Shown here: positions 45,883 through 54,769 of the stretch, one piece after another
How positions within the stretch are numbered: position 1 is the stretch's first letter
Layout of the letters: each line of letters opens with the position of its first letter
Assembly: GCA_965198715.1 (NCBI GenBank)
Contig: CBDAPV010000002.1
Span: 1,488,001 to 1,552,000 of the forward strand
Source of the DNA: RH-AL1 sp965198715
GTDB lineage: Bacteria; Pseudomonadota; Alphaproteobacteria; Rhizobiales; Beijerinckiaceae
Direction of reading: 5' to 3'
Length of the DNA: 64,000 nt
Program-made: the position numbers and the translations under genes
The notes under the pieces: model-generated
Seen by the model: only the letters and a program-made list of their open reading frames with translations
The model's database searches: none
What the model was told of the DNA's origin: nothing

Positions 45883-47379
45883 CTAAGTGCCACAGAACGT
45901 TTTGTAGGCTGTCCGGTGTGTTGGCCCATCTCTGTAAAGATCGCGATCGGATCGGCATGAATAGGGCTTGGATAGGACGCGGTTAAGCTCCGCGAACGGC
46001 TCGAAATCGCGTCGATTTATCGCTGCTTCGACAGCTGCTTCCACGAGGTGGTTGCGAGGGATGAAGGCAGGATTGGAGCGACGCATCGATGCGGACCTGA
46101 CCGCGGCCGTACCCGGCTCCCGATCCAGCCGGCGCGTCCATGCGACGCCCCATTCCTCAAACGTGTCCGGTCGCGAGAATTGCTTTCGCGCGACCGATAG
46201 GTCCTCGTCGCAAAGCGCTCGGAAAGTCGAGGTGTAGTCGGCGCCGTCAACGGCCATGCGGTTCAGCAGATCCTGCGCGAGGTGGCCATCTTCAAGATCG
46301 GCGATCGTGAGGCCAAGCTTGGCGCGCATGCCTGAGAGAAAGGCCACGTCATATGTCTCCCGGTAGCAGCCTAGGATGTGTCTCGCCCTTTCGAGCGCCT
46401 CGTCCTCGTCGTCGGCCAGCAACGGTAGCAGCGTCTCGGCAAAGCGGCACATATTCCAATGTGCGATCGTCGGCTGATTGTGGTAGGCGTAGCGCCCTCC
46501 CGCATCGATCGAGCTAAAGACGGTTGCAGGATTGTAGGCGTCCATGAAGGCGCAGGGCCCGTAGTCGATGGTCTCGCCGGCGACCGAGCAATTGTCCGTG
46601 TTCATGACGCCGTGGACGAAGCCGACCAACATCCATCGTGCGACGAGCTCGGCCTGCCGGCGAACGACTGCCTCGAGCAGAGCAGCGGCTTCGTTTCCCG
46701 GCGTGGCGGCGTCCGGATAATGTCGAGCGACGACGTATGAGGTAAGTTGGCGTAGGGACGTCACGTCGCCCCGCGCGGCGAAGAACTGGAATGTCCCAAC
46801 ACGAATGTGGGACGAGGCGACCCGTGCCAGAACCGCGCCGGGAAGCACGGTTTCTCGCATCACCAGGTCGCCCGTCTCGACAGCTGCTAGCGCACGGGTC
46901 GTCGGGATGCCCAGCGCTGCCATGGCCTCGCTGACGATGTATTCTCGCAGCACCGGTCCGAGGGCCGCTCGGCCATCTCCGCCGCGCGAGAAAGGGGTTC
47001 GCCCAGACCCCTTCAACTGAAGGTCGCGCCGATTTCCTCGTGGCCCTACGACTTCGCCGAGCAAAACCGCCCTGCCGTCGCCGAGTTGAGAAACGAAGCT
47101 GCCGAACTGATGGCCGGCATAGGCCATCGCAATCGGATGCGCCTCCGACGGCATCTGGCCGCCGCCGAGCATTGCAACACCATCCTCGCTCGCGAGATCC
47201 CCTGGATCGAGACCGAGTTCACGTGCCAGATCAACGTTGAGCGCAACGAGACGAGGCGCGGTACTCGGTGTCGGCCGCACTTCGACCGCAAACGCGTCCC
47301 CGAGCTTCGCGAAGCTGTGGTCGAAAGCGATACGGAGCAGGTTGTGAATCCTTTTCGTTCGCCGGTCCTGCGTGTTCAA
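45883..47379 (-). CDS. selO: Protein adenylyltransferase SelO
   Basis: The 498-residue pseudokinase-fold enzyme transfers AMP to Ser/Thr/Tyr of protein substrates. Its signature blocks are all present: 'YAGHQFGSFVSQLGDGRAVLLGEV', 'QLKGSGRTPFSRGGDGRAAL', 'IVSEAMAALGIPTTRALA', 'GFVHGVMNTDNCSVAGETIDYGPCAFMDAYNP' and C-terminal 'YKTFCGT'. Length fits the bacterial family (about 480-500). It lies 41 bases downstream of the first tubulin-like gene, so it might be on its transcript; its role in redox stress is known from other bacteria. Confidence 0.95.
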   Translation of the reverse strand: MNTQDRRTKRIHNLLRIAFDHSFAKLGDAFAVEVRPTPSTAPRLVALNVDLARELGLDPGDLASEDGVAMLGGGQMPSEAHPIAMAYAGHQFGSFVSQLGDGRAVLLGEVVGPRGNRRDLQLKGSGRTPFSRGGDGRAALGPVLREYIVSEAMAALGIPTTRALAAVETGDLVMRETVLPGAVLARVASSHIRVGTFQFFAARGDVTSLRQLTSYVVARHYPDAATPGNEAAALLEAVVRRQAELVARWMLVGFVHGVMNTDNCSVAGETIDYGPCAFMDAYNPATVFSSIDAGGRYAYHNQPTIAHWNMCRFAETLLPLLADDEDEALERARHILGCYRETYDVAFLSGMRAKLGLTIADLEDGHLAQDLLNRMAVDGADYTSTFRALCDEDLSVARKQFSRPDTFEEWGVAWTRRLDREPGTAAVRSASMRRSNPAFIPRNHLVEAAVEAAINRRDFEPFAELNRVLSKPYSCRSDRDLYRDGPTHRTAYKTFCGT

Positions 47380-47420
47380 GCCGTAAAGGCTACCAGGCTG
47401 CGGCGTCCGCCAGCCGTCTA

Positions 47421-49022
47421 CTACATCGCTGCCGCGGCGGCGACATCGCCTTTACGCGTGTCCGGCGGCAGCTTGTCCCCGTGCACGGCGGCGAACGGCA
47501 CCACCGGTTCGGCCTTGCACTGACTGGGCAAGCCATCGAAACGCGCCGCAGGATCCGACAGCATCGGGCCGACGTCGATCAGCCATGCATGTTCCTTGAG
47601 CTTTTCCTCGCCCGAAAGCGCTTCAAAGGTCTTCTGGCTCTCCCAAAACGCTTCGAGATCAGTCTTCGCCACCCCGAGCAGCACGACATTGGCGTAAGCC
47701 GTCAGGACGTCGAAGAACTCGATGACGCTCATTGGCAGCTCGGCCGCGCCGTCGGTTAGATAGTGCGTCTTCACCATCTTCTTGAACCCGTCGATCATCA
47801 CCTCGTGAGCCATGTTGCGCGAGCCGTAGATCGCCACGTGAGCGAAGTCAGTCCTGAAATCATCCTTTAGGCCATCGTATTTCGGAGTGAAGTCGATCCA
47901 CTGCGCGATCACTGCCTCCCACTTGGAGGGCGCCTCACCTGGCAGCACCTGGACGCCGGGGTGGGTCAGCTTGGCGACATCGAACATCGTCCAGTTGCGG
48001 GACTTGGCGCCTACGGTTTCATGCTTCGAGTCGGTCAGCTTGGCGGGCCGGAGCACCTTCTTGAGGTCGCGGCCCCCGCAGGCCACGCACCAGCGCATGA
48101 AAGAGTCGGCGACGAAGCGGTTGGTCACCATCTCTTTAATGGCTTGCCGAATGCGGGCTTCACCGGTGGTCGTATAGGCTGTGAGCCTCTGCCAGCTTTG
48201 CTCCGGATTGACCACGAAGAAGCCGCCGGTAAATGGGCTGCGGTATATCTCGCCATAGGCGGCCATAATGGCGGCGTTCTTGTCCTCGTCTAGCATGCAG
48301 TCGAGGTCATTCAGCGTCGTATAAAGCGCTGCGCTGTTCTTGTAAGTATCCGGATCACCACTGTGCGGCAGCTGTCCAACTCCCATCACCGTCACCTTGC
48401 TGCCGAGCTTCTTAGCAAGGTGACGGGTGAGGTCTACCATCATACCACTGCCCGTGCCGCCTGCCAGGCTGAAACATACAGCAACCACAGAAGGGAGCGA
48501 CGCTTTGTTTACCTGCGCGACAAAGGCGTCGAGCGCGGCATCCATCGGCTTTTCGCCAGCATGAAATGCACTCGCATATATGCCCTTCGCCACCGCACGC
48601 GGGAAGTGCTCGCCAGACTTCGGCATAGCCGTTCCCTTGGGAACATAAGGCTTGAATTCCTTAGGAGCTTTGGCACCTTCTGCCTTCAGAAAGTCCGGCG
48701 TCATGGTAAGCGCCTTATCAAAGCCGTCGGCAGAAGGTGGATCGATAGCGATCGACTGGAAGGAGAACCTCTCCGTGGGGATGCCGCGCGACTCGAGACG
48801 TTTGTAGAAGGAGGCGCCGTAATCCTGAGCTAGACCCAAATCTTGGTCGCCGATGTCGACCACCATCGCCGCGAAAGTCGCAAGAGGGTTTGCAAGGTGA
48901 TCCTCCACCTCGCCCGTTCGCAACAAAGCTTCGACGTAGACGGCGCCGGTCCGACCGATACCGATCACGTGCATGCAGAGAGCCGTCTCCTCGGCGGCCA
49001 TCTCCTTCTCGTTAGTCGTCAT
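47421..49022 (-). CDS. FtsZ/tubulin-superfamily GTPase-like protein, copy 1
   Basis: The 533-residue protein has a Gly-rich first loop 'HVIGIGRTGAVYVEALL' (18-34), an Asp-rich turn 'MVVDIGDQD' (53-61), the tubulin signature 'FSLAGGTGSGMMVDL' with GGTGSG at 188-193, and a base-contacting Asn candidate in 'DEDKN' (245-249). The stretch before the signature, 'RAVAKGIYASAFHAG', resembles the tubulin NWAKGHYTEG segment, and the signature lies much later than in FtsZ (about 106). No T7-loop N-x-D-x-x-D is obvious, so polymer-coupled GTP hydrolysis is uncertain. It has no membrane helix. A good ribosome site (GGAGAG) precedes the ATG. It is highly similar to the protein at 52996-54696. It is not the division FtsZ. 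Confidence 0.82.
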   Translation of the reverse strand: MTTNEKEMAAEETALCMHVIGIGRTGAVYVEALLRTGEVEDHLANPLATFAAMVVDIGDQDLGLAQDYGASFYKRLESRGIPTERFSFQSIAIDPPSADGFDKALTMTPDFLKAEGAKAPKEFKPYVPKGTAMPKSGEHFPRAVAKGIYASAFHAGEKPMDAALDAFVAQVNKASLPSVVAVCFSLAGGTGSGMMVDLTRHLAKKLGSKVTVMGVGQLPHSGDPDTYKNSAALYTTLNDLDCMLDEDKNAAIMAAYGEIYRSPFTGGFFVVNPEQSWQRLTAYTTTGEARIRQAIKEMVTNRFVADSFMRWCVACGGRDLKKVLRPAKLTDSKHETVGAKSRNWTMFDVAKLTHPGVQVLPGEAPSKWEAVIAQWIDFTPKYDGLKDDFRTDFAHVAIYGSRNMAHEVMIDGFKKMVKTHYLTDGAAELPMSVIEFFDVLTAYANVVLLGVAKTDLEAFWESQKTFEALSGEEKLKEHAWLIDVGPMLSDPAARFDGLPSQCKAEPVVPFAAVHGDKLPPDTRKGDVAAAAAM

Positions 49023-49420
49023 CTGGCACTCTCCATAAACGTGCGATACGTCCTCAAGCTCTGGCGACGAAGCCTCCTACGCCAAAAGGGGGCCACAAAC
49101 CGCCGCTCCCACGAGGGAACATGAAGAACGACGGTTCGTGGCCATTTGCCGTATTTGGGGCTGCGGCAAATCTCGATGTGATGACAGTTGTGCGCAAGCA
49201 CGACAGCCGAAAGCTGTGGCGACTTTCCGTCCCCAGCTCCTTAGACCTCTCCGCTCAAAGGATACCAACGCCTGTTACCGGCTCGACACGAAGCCCAGCC
49301 AACACGGGAAGATTGGCCAATGCGAACTCCGCGGAACAAAGCAAGGATCTCGGTAGCAGCAGTTGCACTCTCGGCTTACGTACACCGTTAAGATGCTCAC
49401 CGAGATCCTGCGACATCGAT
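49023..49420. other. Intergenic region upstream of tubulin-like gene 1
   Basis: No supported gene. It contains a perfect 10-bp inverted repeat GGATCTCGGT (49345-49354) / ACCGAGATCC (49399-49408) with a 44-base spacer, close after the 71-residue gene. It may serve as a terminator-like structure, operator or leader for the downstream minus-strand tubulin-like gene. Confidence 0.4.
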
Positions 49421-49636
49421 TTACTCGTCTAACGTTGGATAGAAAAGCTTTAGATGATAGAGCACCGCCGCGCCTAGGTCCTGAGCCTCCCGGGGAGTGA
49501 CCGTCTGCGGGTAGATGACCGCCTTTACCGCAATATCGCGTATCTTCTGAGTGGCGAGATCTGTTGGCTTCGACACGCGCCGCGTGACGTTCTCCGCCAT
49601 TCGTTCCTGCAGGCTGATGATCTTGTCGTCACTCAT
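49421..49636 (-). CDS. Small hypothetical protein
   Basis: The 71-residue product is predicted helical, with 'MSDDKIISLQERMAENVTRRV', 'LATQKIRDIAVKAVIYPQTVTPREAQDLGAAVLYHLKLFYPTL'. It has no known domain. It lies between the outer-membrane protein gene and tubulin-like gene 1, on the same strand. Its coding pattern is regular and the start is well placed, so I believe it is real, possibly an accessory of a neighbouring protein. Confidence 0.5.
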   Translation of the reverse strand: MSDDKIISLQERMAENVTRRVSKPTDLATQKIRDIAVKAVIYPQTVTPREAQDLGAAVLYHLKLFYPTLDE

Positions 49637-49724
49637 TTTAGCGCTAAAGCCTCGACCAGGACTTCTACCCGCCCTCTTTGCAACGTGCGTGAAGAGGACT
49701 GGCCGAGATTTCTCTCGTCCCCCA

Positions 49725-50642
49725 TCAGTATCTCGCAGTTATGGGGGCCGGCGCCGTAGGAGCCACGTAGAGCGGGACAACGATACGAACGCTTCCACGC
49801 GTTTCGTAGTCACTGCTAGGATTGGCGACCAAACCGCCAGCACCCAGTCCAGGCTGACCGAGACCCCACCCGCCGTTGCGCACGTAGACTTCGCGAGTTG
49901 CGTAGGCCTGCAAGGTGAACTTCCCGAAGTCGTAGCCGACCAGCCCGCCGATCGCGAGGGACCTTTGGCGAACGACAGGACCGTTGATGTCGGTCTCATA
50001 GGTGCCGATCACACCGAGTTCGAATTTGTTGAACTTCTTCGTGAAGGTGTAGTCGATGAAGACGTTGTCATCGAAGCCGGTCAGGACACCATTGACAGTG
50101 GTGAGCTTACCACCAAAGTCACCGAAATAGTTGCCCGTCACGGTCAGATTATACCCATCTTTTACGTAAGAGGCCGAAACTCGAAATTGGGCATTTTCGC
50201 CTCGCCCGTTATTGGTGAATCGGTCCGCCGTATTGGTGCCGGCGGCGACGCCAAGGTTGAAACCGTTACCAAAGTCATGGGCCAACACGACGATCGCAGC
50301 CTGGGTATAGGCATCGACCCTGTTGACCGTGGCGCCGTCGATATGCGTGAAGATCGGATCGGGAAGGATAAACTCGAGACGAGTGTTGTAGGCCGAGAAA
50401 GGCGTCGACCAGATCAACGTCGGTTCGTTGACGCCGAGACGATTGTTCTGACCATCTCGGCCGCCATAGCTTTCATTGTCGAGGAAGAACACGCCCTCGG
50501 GCAAAGGGGCGCCGAGAGCGATGCCACAAGTTTCGCAGGGCTGACCGATGATCTGAGCATTCGCCGAGTAAGCGAAGCCCACGACCGGGAGTACCGCAGC
50601 CGCGAGCACCTTAGCTACACGATTTGATGTGTTATTCGACAT
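49725..50642 (-). CDS. Outer-membrane transporter-like protein (SphA/phenol-MetA family)
   Basis: The 305-residue product starts with a signal peptide (ATG at 50642; 'VLAAAVLPVVGFAYSANAQ'). The mature protein begins 'PCETCGIALGAPLPEGVFFLDNESYGGRDG' and has regular alternating strands ending in aromatic residues, closing with a C-terminal 'APITARY'. This matches the beta-barrel proteins annotated as SphA or MetA-pathway of phenol degradation, which allow passage of hydrophobic or aromatic compounds through the outer membrane. Here its substrate is open. It lies among metal- and amide-related genes. Confidence 0.8.
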   Translation of the reverse strand: MSNNTSNRVAKVLAAAVLPVVGFAYSANAQIIGQPCETCGIALGAPLPEGVFFLDNESYGGRDGQNNRLGVNEPTLIWSTPFSAYNTRLEFILPDPIFTHIDGATVNRVDAYTQAAIVVLAHDFGNGFNLGVAAGTNTADRFTNNGRGENAQFRVSASYVKDGYNLTVTGNYFGDFGGKLTTVNGVLTGFDDNVFIDYTFTKKFNKFELGVIGTYETDINGPVVRQRSLAIGGLVGYDFGKFTLQAYATREVYVRNGGWGLGQPGLGAGGLVANPSSDYETRGSVRIVVPLYVAPTAPAPITARY

Positions 50643-50801
50643 TTTGACCCCCGAGCTGCAGCCACGATCCCCAGACCCCCTGAGCATCGGGCCACATTGT
50701 TAAGCACATTTCAGCGCCGCGCACATTCTTCAGATTGCTGCAAGACAGGAGGTTTATACATCAGATGTTCACAGTCTGAAAGCCTTGAGCGTGCATCGAC
50801 G

Positions 50802-50829
50802 AAAAACAACTGTCCCTAGTGACAAGGGA
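50802..50829 (-). terminator. Probable terminator at the end of cbtB
   Basis: On the minus strand TCCCT and AGGGA form a short stem spanning the cbtB stop codon and are followed by CAGTTGTTTTTC, with five T residues. The stem is short, so strength is uncertain. Confidence 0.45.
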
Positions 50830-51025
50830 AACCCAGAAGATGGCGTCCATCGTGGACGAACTCATGAATGTACATCCCCCTGAACAACGACGTCGCACCC
50901 TCTTCGGCACCGACGAAGTATATCGATAGGATGAACAATAGGCCGCCGAAGATCGCCCACGGAAGAATCGCCTTCAAGGGAAGCGCTGCCGGCCGGCTTC
51001 CAGAAAGAACGCTCGCGTTATACAT
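50816..51025 (-). CDS. cbtB: Cobalt transporter subunit CbtB
   Basis: The 69-residue protein has one membrane helix ('ILPWAIFGGLLFILSIYFVG') and the diagnostic C-terminus 'MYIHEFVHDGRHLLGFPCH', a His-rich metal-binding tail. CbtB normally pairs with the larger permease CbtA in cobalt uptake, often under cobalamin-riboswitch control. Here no cbtA follows, and I find no convincing B12 riboswitch upstream. The ATG at 51025 matches family N-termini; 20 codons upstream in frame are unlike the family. Confidence 0.9.
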   Translation of the reverse strand: MYNASVLSGSRPAALPLKAILPWAIFGGLLFILSIYFVGAEEGATSLFRGMYIHEFVHDGRHLLGFPCH

Positions 51026-51505
51026 GAGGACTCCATCGATCGATTGCGCACAAAGCAATGCCCAAGACGACAAAAACCTCCGCAAACCGCCTATTGCGGA
51101 AAACGAAGGCTTTGATGCCGTAAACGAGCGGCTTTGATGCCGTGTTTCGATTTACTCCGTAATGTTTTCTTCTGTCAAGCGCGCTTCCAGGTGAAACTTC
51201 CAACCTGTCAGCCGTTCTCGCGGACAACTGCAAATATACCAAGCACATATCGCAGCAGCCTTGCGGCAGACTGCTTACCATTTAGGACACTCGCCTAAGT
51301 TTGGCGCCGGAAGAAACTTCCCGCTGTTGAAGATTTATGCAGAACCAATGTTATGATTGAACAAGCAGCCAAACAGACTTGTCTAGAACATGTTGCGAGA
51401 AATAAAGCGATGCGATCAAACTCGTGTCCCTGGCCATTATGGCTGCGATCGGGAACATTGGCTTTGTCACGCAGTCCGCCGACCCGGGCCTTATGACTGG
51501 CCTCT
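51026..51505. other. Intergenic region upstream of cbtB
   Basis: These 480 bp lack a supported gene; a 92-codon minus frame (51295-51573) has no coding signs and overlaps the ferredoxin gene. Two copies of GGCTTTGATGCCGT occur at 51110-51123 and 51133-51146, a close direct repeat. No B12-box sequence is visible. It probably holds the cbtB promoter. Confidence 0.4.
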
Positions 51506-51874
51506 TCAGCCGTGAAGCGTTCGCGGATCAATCGCCAGACGAAGCCGCTCGACCGGAACACCACGTTTGACATGAGATCGTAGGATTTCCTCTATATCAG
51601 CTTCAGTCTCGTAGCGGTACCACACACCTTGTGGATATATCACCATGACGGGACCGTGCTCGCAAACGTTGAGACAGCCAGCATGATTGATACGGATACG
51701 AGGCACGCCGAGCGCCATCCCGAGGCGACACATGTAATCGCAAAGCTGCTTCGAACCGCGAGCGGCGCACGATCCGCGTCGATGGGTATCAGGCCGCTGG
51801 TTGGTGCAGCAGAATACGTGAACAAGATAGACCGGTTCGATCTCGTCGCCAGCGAAAACAGTCGATTCTGTCAC
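51506..51874 (-). CDS. Thioredoxin-like [2Fe-2S] ferredoxin domain protein
   Basis: The 122-residue protein has a C-x-N-x-R-x8-11-C pattern ('CCTNQRPDTHRRGSC') and 'AGCLNVCEHGPVMVIYPQGVWY', together giving the four cluster ligands of the thioredoxin-like 2Fe-2S ferredoxins. Such proteins occur beside CobW/cobalt genes and in cobalamin routes. The start is GTG at 51874, overlapping the CobW stop by one base (TAGTG), so translation is coupled. Confidence 0.88.
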   Translation of the reverse strand: MTESTVFAGDEIEPVYLVHVFCCTNQRPDTHRRGSCAARGSKQLCDYMCRLGMALGVPRIRINHAGCLNVCEHGPVMVIYPQGVWYRYETEADIEEILRSHVKRGVPVERLRLAIDPRTLHG

Positions 51875-52881
51875 TAGGCAACCTTTCCCGGCTTAACCAC
51901 GCAGCGGGCAAGACCTTCGGCGAACTCCGCGCGATCAAGATTTTTTCCGATCACGACGAATTGAGAACGGCGCGGTTCTCCCGGCGCCCACGGCTGGTCG
52001 GGCCGCATTGTTGTCAGCATGCGCACGCTTTGAAAGACGACGCGCTCACTAAAACCACGAGCGTCGAAAATGCCCTTGGTACGGTAAAGATCGTCGCCGC
52101 GTTCCGAGGCAATCTTGTTCATCCAAAGCACGAAGCTGTTGATGTCGATGGGGTTGATTTCCTCCAAGACAAACGATGTTACTGCCGCATCATGCTCATG
52201 CTCGTGATCGCCGAGGAACTCGGGATCAACCTCGAGTTTCTGTACAAGGTCGAAGGCGCCGACGCCAACAACCTTGCTGATGTCAATTTCAGCGTTGGTG
52301 GTGTGATAGATTACGGCCAACGGGTTTAACTTTCGGATCCGCGCCTCGATCTTGGTGATTTGTTCGGGACCGACGAGATCAATTTTATTGATGAGGATGA
52401 TATCGCTGAAGGCGACCTGTTCGACCGCCTCGTTGCTCTGCGCAAGATTAGTCTCAAGGTTGACCGCGTCTACGACCGTCACGAACGCATCGAGCTTGAT
52501 ACCGGCTTTGACTTCGTCGGCGACGAAGAAGGTGGAGGCGACAGGCGCCGGATCGGCGAGGCCAGTGGTTTCGATCAGGATCCCGTCGAGGGTGCCGGCG
52601 CGCTCTTGCAGGCGGCCAAGGGTTTCGACCAGATCGCCGCGGACCGTGCAGCACAGGCAACCATTATTGAATTCAACAAGCTCGGCCTGGTCCTCGCGGA
52701 TCACCAGTTGTCCGTCGATCGAGACTTCGCCAAATTCATTGACGATGACGGCGATCTTCTTGCCGTGCTGCTCGCTAAGGATGCGGTTGATGAGCGTCGT
52801 CTTGCCAGATCCAAGGAATCCGGTAACCACGGTCGCGGGAATGGCGTTGCGCTTCGGGGCGACCTGCTCGGCATTTGCCAT
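51874..52881 (-). CDS. CobW/COG0523-family G3E GTPase (metallochaperone)
   Basis: The 335-residue GTPase has Walker A 'GFLGSGKTT' (21-29), the metal-binding 'NNGCLCCTVRGDL' (Cys-x-Cys-Cys), 'ETTGLADPAPV' and the guanine motif 'INKID'. A His-rich stretch 'GDHEHEHDA' sits before the C-terminal CobW_C domain. These proteins deliver zinc or cobalt to target enzymes, and one branch acts as nitrile-hydratase activators (P47K). With CbtB nearby a cobalt role is likely but not proven. It is the first gene of a coupled pair with the ferredoxin. Confidence 0.93.
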   Translation of the reverse strand: MANAEQVAPKRNAIPATVVTGFLGSGKTTLINRILSEQHGKKIAVIVNEFGEVSIDGQLVIREDQAELVEFNNGCLCCTVRGDLVETLGRLQERAGTLDGILIETTGLADPAPVASTFFVADEVKAGIKLDAFVTVVDAVNLETNLAQSNEAVEQVAFSDIILINKIDLVGPEQITKIEARIRKLNPLAVIYHTTNAEIDISKVVGVGAFDLVQKLEVDPEFLGDHEHEHDAAVTSFVLEEINPIDINSFVLWMNKIASERGDDLYRTKGIFDARGFSERVVFQSVRMLTTMRPDQPWAPGEPRRSQFVVIGKNLDRAEFAEGLARCVVKPGKVA

Positions 52882-52912
52882 GATTCTCTAGGTCCAGCTC
52901 GTTAGAGGAAAT

Positions 52913-52951
52913 TCAAAAAGCTACGCAGACGAAGCCAAAGCTTCGTCTGCG
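52913..52951 (-). terminator. Rho-independent terminator of tubulin-like gene 2
   Basis: A perfect 12-bp stem CGCAGACGAAGC (52924-52935) / GCTTCGTCTGCG (52940-52951) with loop of four bases is followed on the minus strand by TAGCTTTTT. It ends the tubulin-like operon and isolates the CobW gene. Confidence 0.9.
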
Positions 52952-52995
52952 ACCATCGGTGGACTAGAATTTTGATGCTTGCTAAATCTAGCTTA

Positions 52996-54696
52996 TCAGC
53001 CGTGCGATACCGCCGCAACGGCAACCCGAGCCGGCGCCGCGCCGCCCGGGGTCGCAACGACGGTCTTGGTCATGGCAGCGATCTGCTGCTCGAGGATTAC
53101 CTTCCGGTTCGCCGGCGGCAGGACATCCCCGCGCAACTGGTCGTAAGGTACCACGACCCAGCAGGCGCAGCCCCAAATGCACTCGCCCGCCATGCCTTCG
53201 AAACGGATCGCGGGTTCGGACAGCATTGGCCCGATGTCAACGAGCCAAGCATGCTCGTTGAGCTTATCCTCCCAAGAAAGCTTGTCGTAGACCTTCTGGC
53301 TCGACCAGAACGCCTCAAGGTCCGTCTTGGCCACACCCGGCAGGATGACATTGCCGTAGGCCGTTAACGCATCGAAGAACTCGTGGTTGACGATCTGCAG
53401 CGTCGATTCCGAGTCGAGCATGTAACACTTCTTCATCATCGCTTTGAATTTCGCGCTCATCTCGGCAGGATCCATGTTGCGTGACCCGTAGATGAACACC
53501 TCGGCGAAGTCGGTCTTAAAATCGTCTCTCAGACCGTCGTACTTCTCCGTGAAGTCGATCCACTGCCCGATGACTGAGTCCCACTTGGAGGGTGCCTCGC
53601 CCGGAAGTACTTGCACGCCGGGATGGGTCAGCTTGGCAACGTTGAACATTGTCCAATTGCGAGCCTTGGCCGTGATTGTCTCGTGCGGCGCGCCGGTCAT
53701 TCCGGATGGACGCAAGGCGCGAAACAGGTCGCGGCAGTTGTCGACGACTGCAAACCGCATAAAGGAATCGGCAACGAAGCGGTTCGTGACCATTTCCTTG
53801 ATGTTCTGCCGGACGGCCGCTTCACCCGTGGTAGTGTAAGCGGTGAGGCGCTGCCAGCTCTGCTCGGGATTGACGACAAAGAAGCCGCCTGTGAAGGGGC
53901 TGCGGTATAGGTCGCCCCACACGGCGGTAACGCCGGCATTTTTCTCTTCATCGAGCATGCAATCGAGGTCGTTCAACGTCGTGTACAGCGCCGGGCTGTC
54001 TTTGTAGGTTTCCGGATCACCCGAATGCGGCAACTGACCCACACCGATCACCGGGATTCGACGACCGAGCTTCACGTTCGACAGATGGCGAGCAAGGTCG
54101 ACGACCATGCCGCTGCCGGTCCCGCCCGCGAGGCTGAAGCAAACCGTAACGAGCGACGGCAAGCCGGCCTTGTCAATCATATCGACGAACTTGCGCAGAG
54201 CGATGTCCATCGGACGGCCGCCGGCGTAGTACGCGTTGGCGTAGATGCCCTTGGCGACAGCGCGCGGGAAATGCTCACCAGGCTTCGGCATCACGTACTT
54301 CTTCGGCACGTAAGACTCAAAGTTAGGATTCCAGTAGTAACGCGGATACTCGATTTTCAGGAATTCGCGGGTGCGGTTCATGCCTTCAAAGAACTCTTCC
54401 TTTGAAGGCACAGGCAATGCTATCGCCTGAAAAGAAAAACGCTCCGACGGGATACCGCGCGACTCGAGACGCTTTATAAAGGAGGCGGCGTAATCCTGAG
54501 CAAGGCTCATATCCTGATCGCCGATGTCGACCACCATCGCGGCAAATGTAGCGCGCGGGTCGGCGAGGTGATCCTCTACTTCACCGGTTCGCAGCAGAGC
54601 CTCGACATAGGCGGCGCCGGTGCGCCCGATACCGATGACGTGCATGCAATGTGGTGCCTGCGTGCCCGTGGCGCTATGGTATAGAGATGATGTCAT
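52996..54696 (-). CDS. FtsZ/tubulin-superfamily GTPase-like protein, copy 2
   Basis: The 566-residue protein is a close paralogue of the one at 47421-49022, with long identical stretches, e.g. 'HVIGIGRTGA', 'ATFAAMVVDIGDQD' and 'TLTHPGVQVLPGEAPSKW'-like blocks. The signature GGTGSG is at 191-196 and a 'DEEKN' near 250 replaces DEDKN. It has an extra C-terminal tail of about 35 residues (Ala/Val-rich, 'TKTVVATPGG') and a Cys-rich 'GECIWGCACW' near 520. No membrane segment. Its upstream neighbour is the 108-residue unknown gene, and a strong terminator follows. It probably binds GTP and may form filaments with copy 1; this is inference. Confidence 0.82.
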   Translation of the reverse strand: MTSSLYHSATGTQAPHCMHVIGIGRTGAAYVEALLRTGEVEDHLADPRATFAAMVVDIGDQDMSLAQDYAASFIKRLESRGIPSERFSFQAIALPVPSKEEFFEGMNRTREFLKIEYPRYYWNPNFESYVPKKYVMPKPGEHFPRAVAKGIYANAYYAGGRPMDIALRKFVDMIDKAGLPSLVTVCFSLAGGTGSGMVVDLARHLSNVKLGRRIPVIGVGQLPHSGDPETYKDSPALYTTLNDLDCMLDEEKNAGVTAVWGDLYRSPFTGGFFVVNPEQSWQRLTAYTTTGEAAVRQNIKEMVTNRFVADSFMRFAVVDNCRDLFRALRPSGMTGAPHETITAKARNWTMFNVAKLTHPGVQVLPGEAPSKWDSVIGQWIDFTEKYDGLRDDFKTDFAEVFIYGSRNMDPAEMSAKFKAMMKKCYMLDSESTLQIVNHEFFDALTAYGNVILPGVAKTDLEAFWSSQKVYDKLSWEDKLNEHAWLVDIGPMLSEPAIRFEGMAGECIWGCACWVVVPYDQLRGDVLPPANRKVILEQQIAAMTKTVVATPGGAAPARVAVAAVSHG

Positions 54697-54769
54697 GTCT
54701 ACTTCTCCAATGTTGGTTTTACCCGCCGCGAACTACGCGAGTAGTGGATTGCGGTAGAAGGCATGGCCT

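Noticed and set aside
51026..51300. Cobalamin riboswitch upstream of cbtB
   Set aside because: I looked for the B12-box in the minus-strand leader and found none; a covariance search would be needed to exclude a divergent form.
51295..51573. 92-codon minus-strand frame
   Set aside because: It overlaps the end of the ferredoxin gene and shows no domain or coding-like composition.
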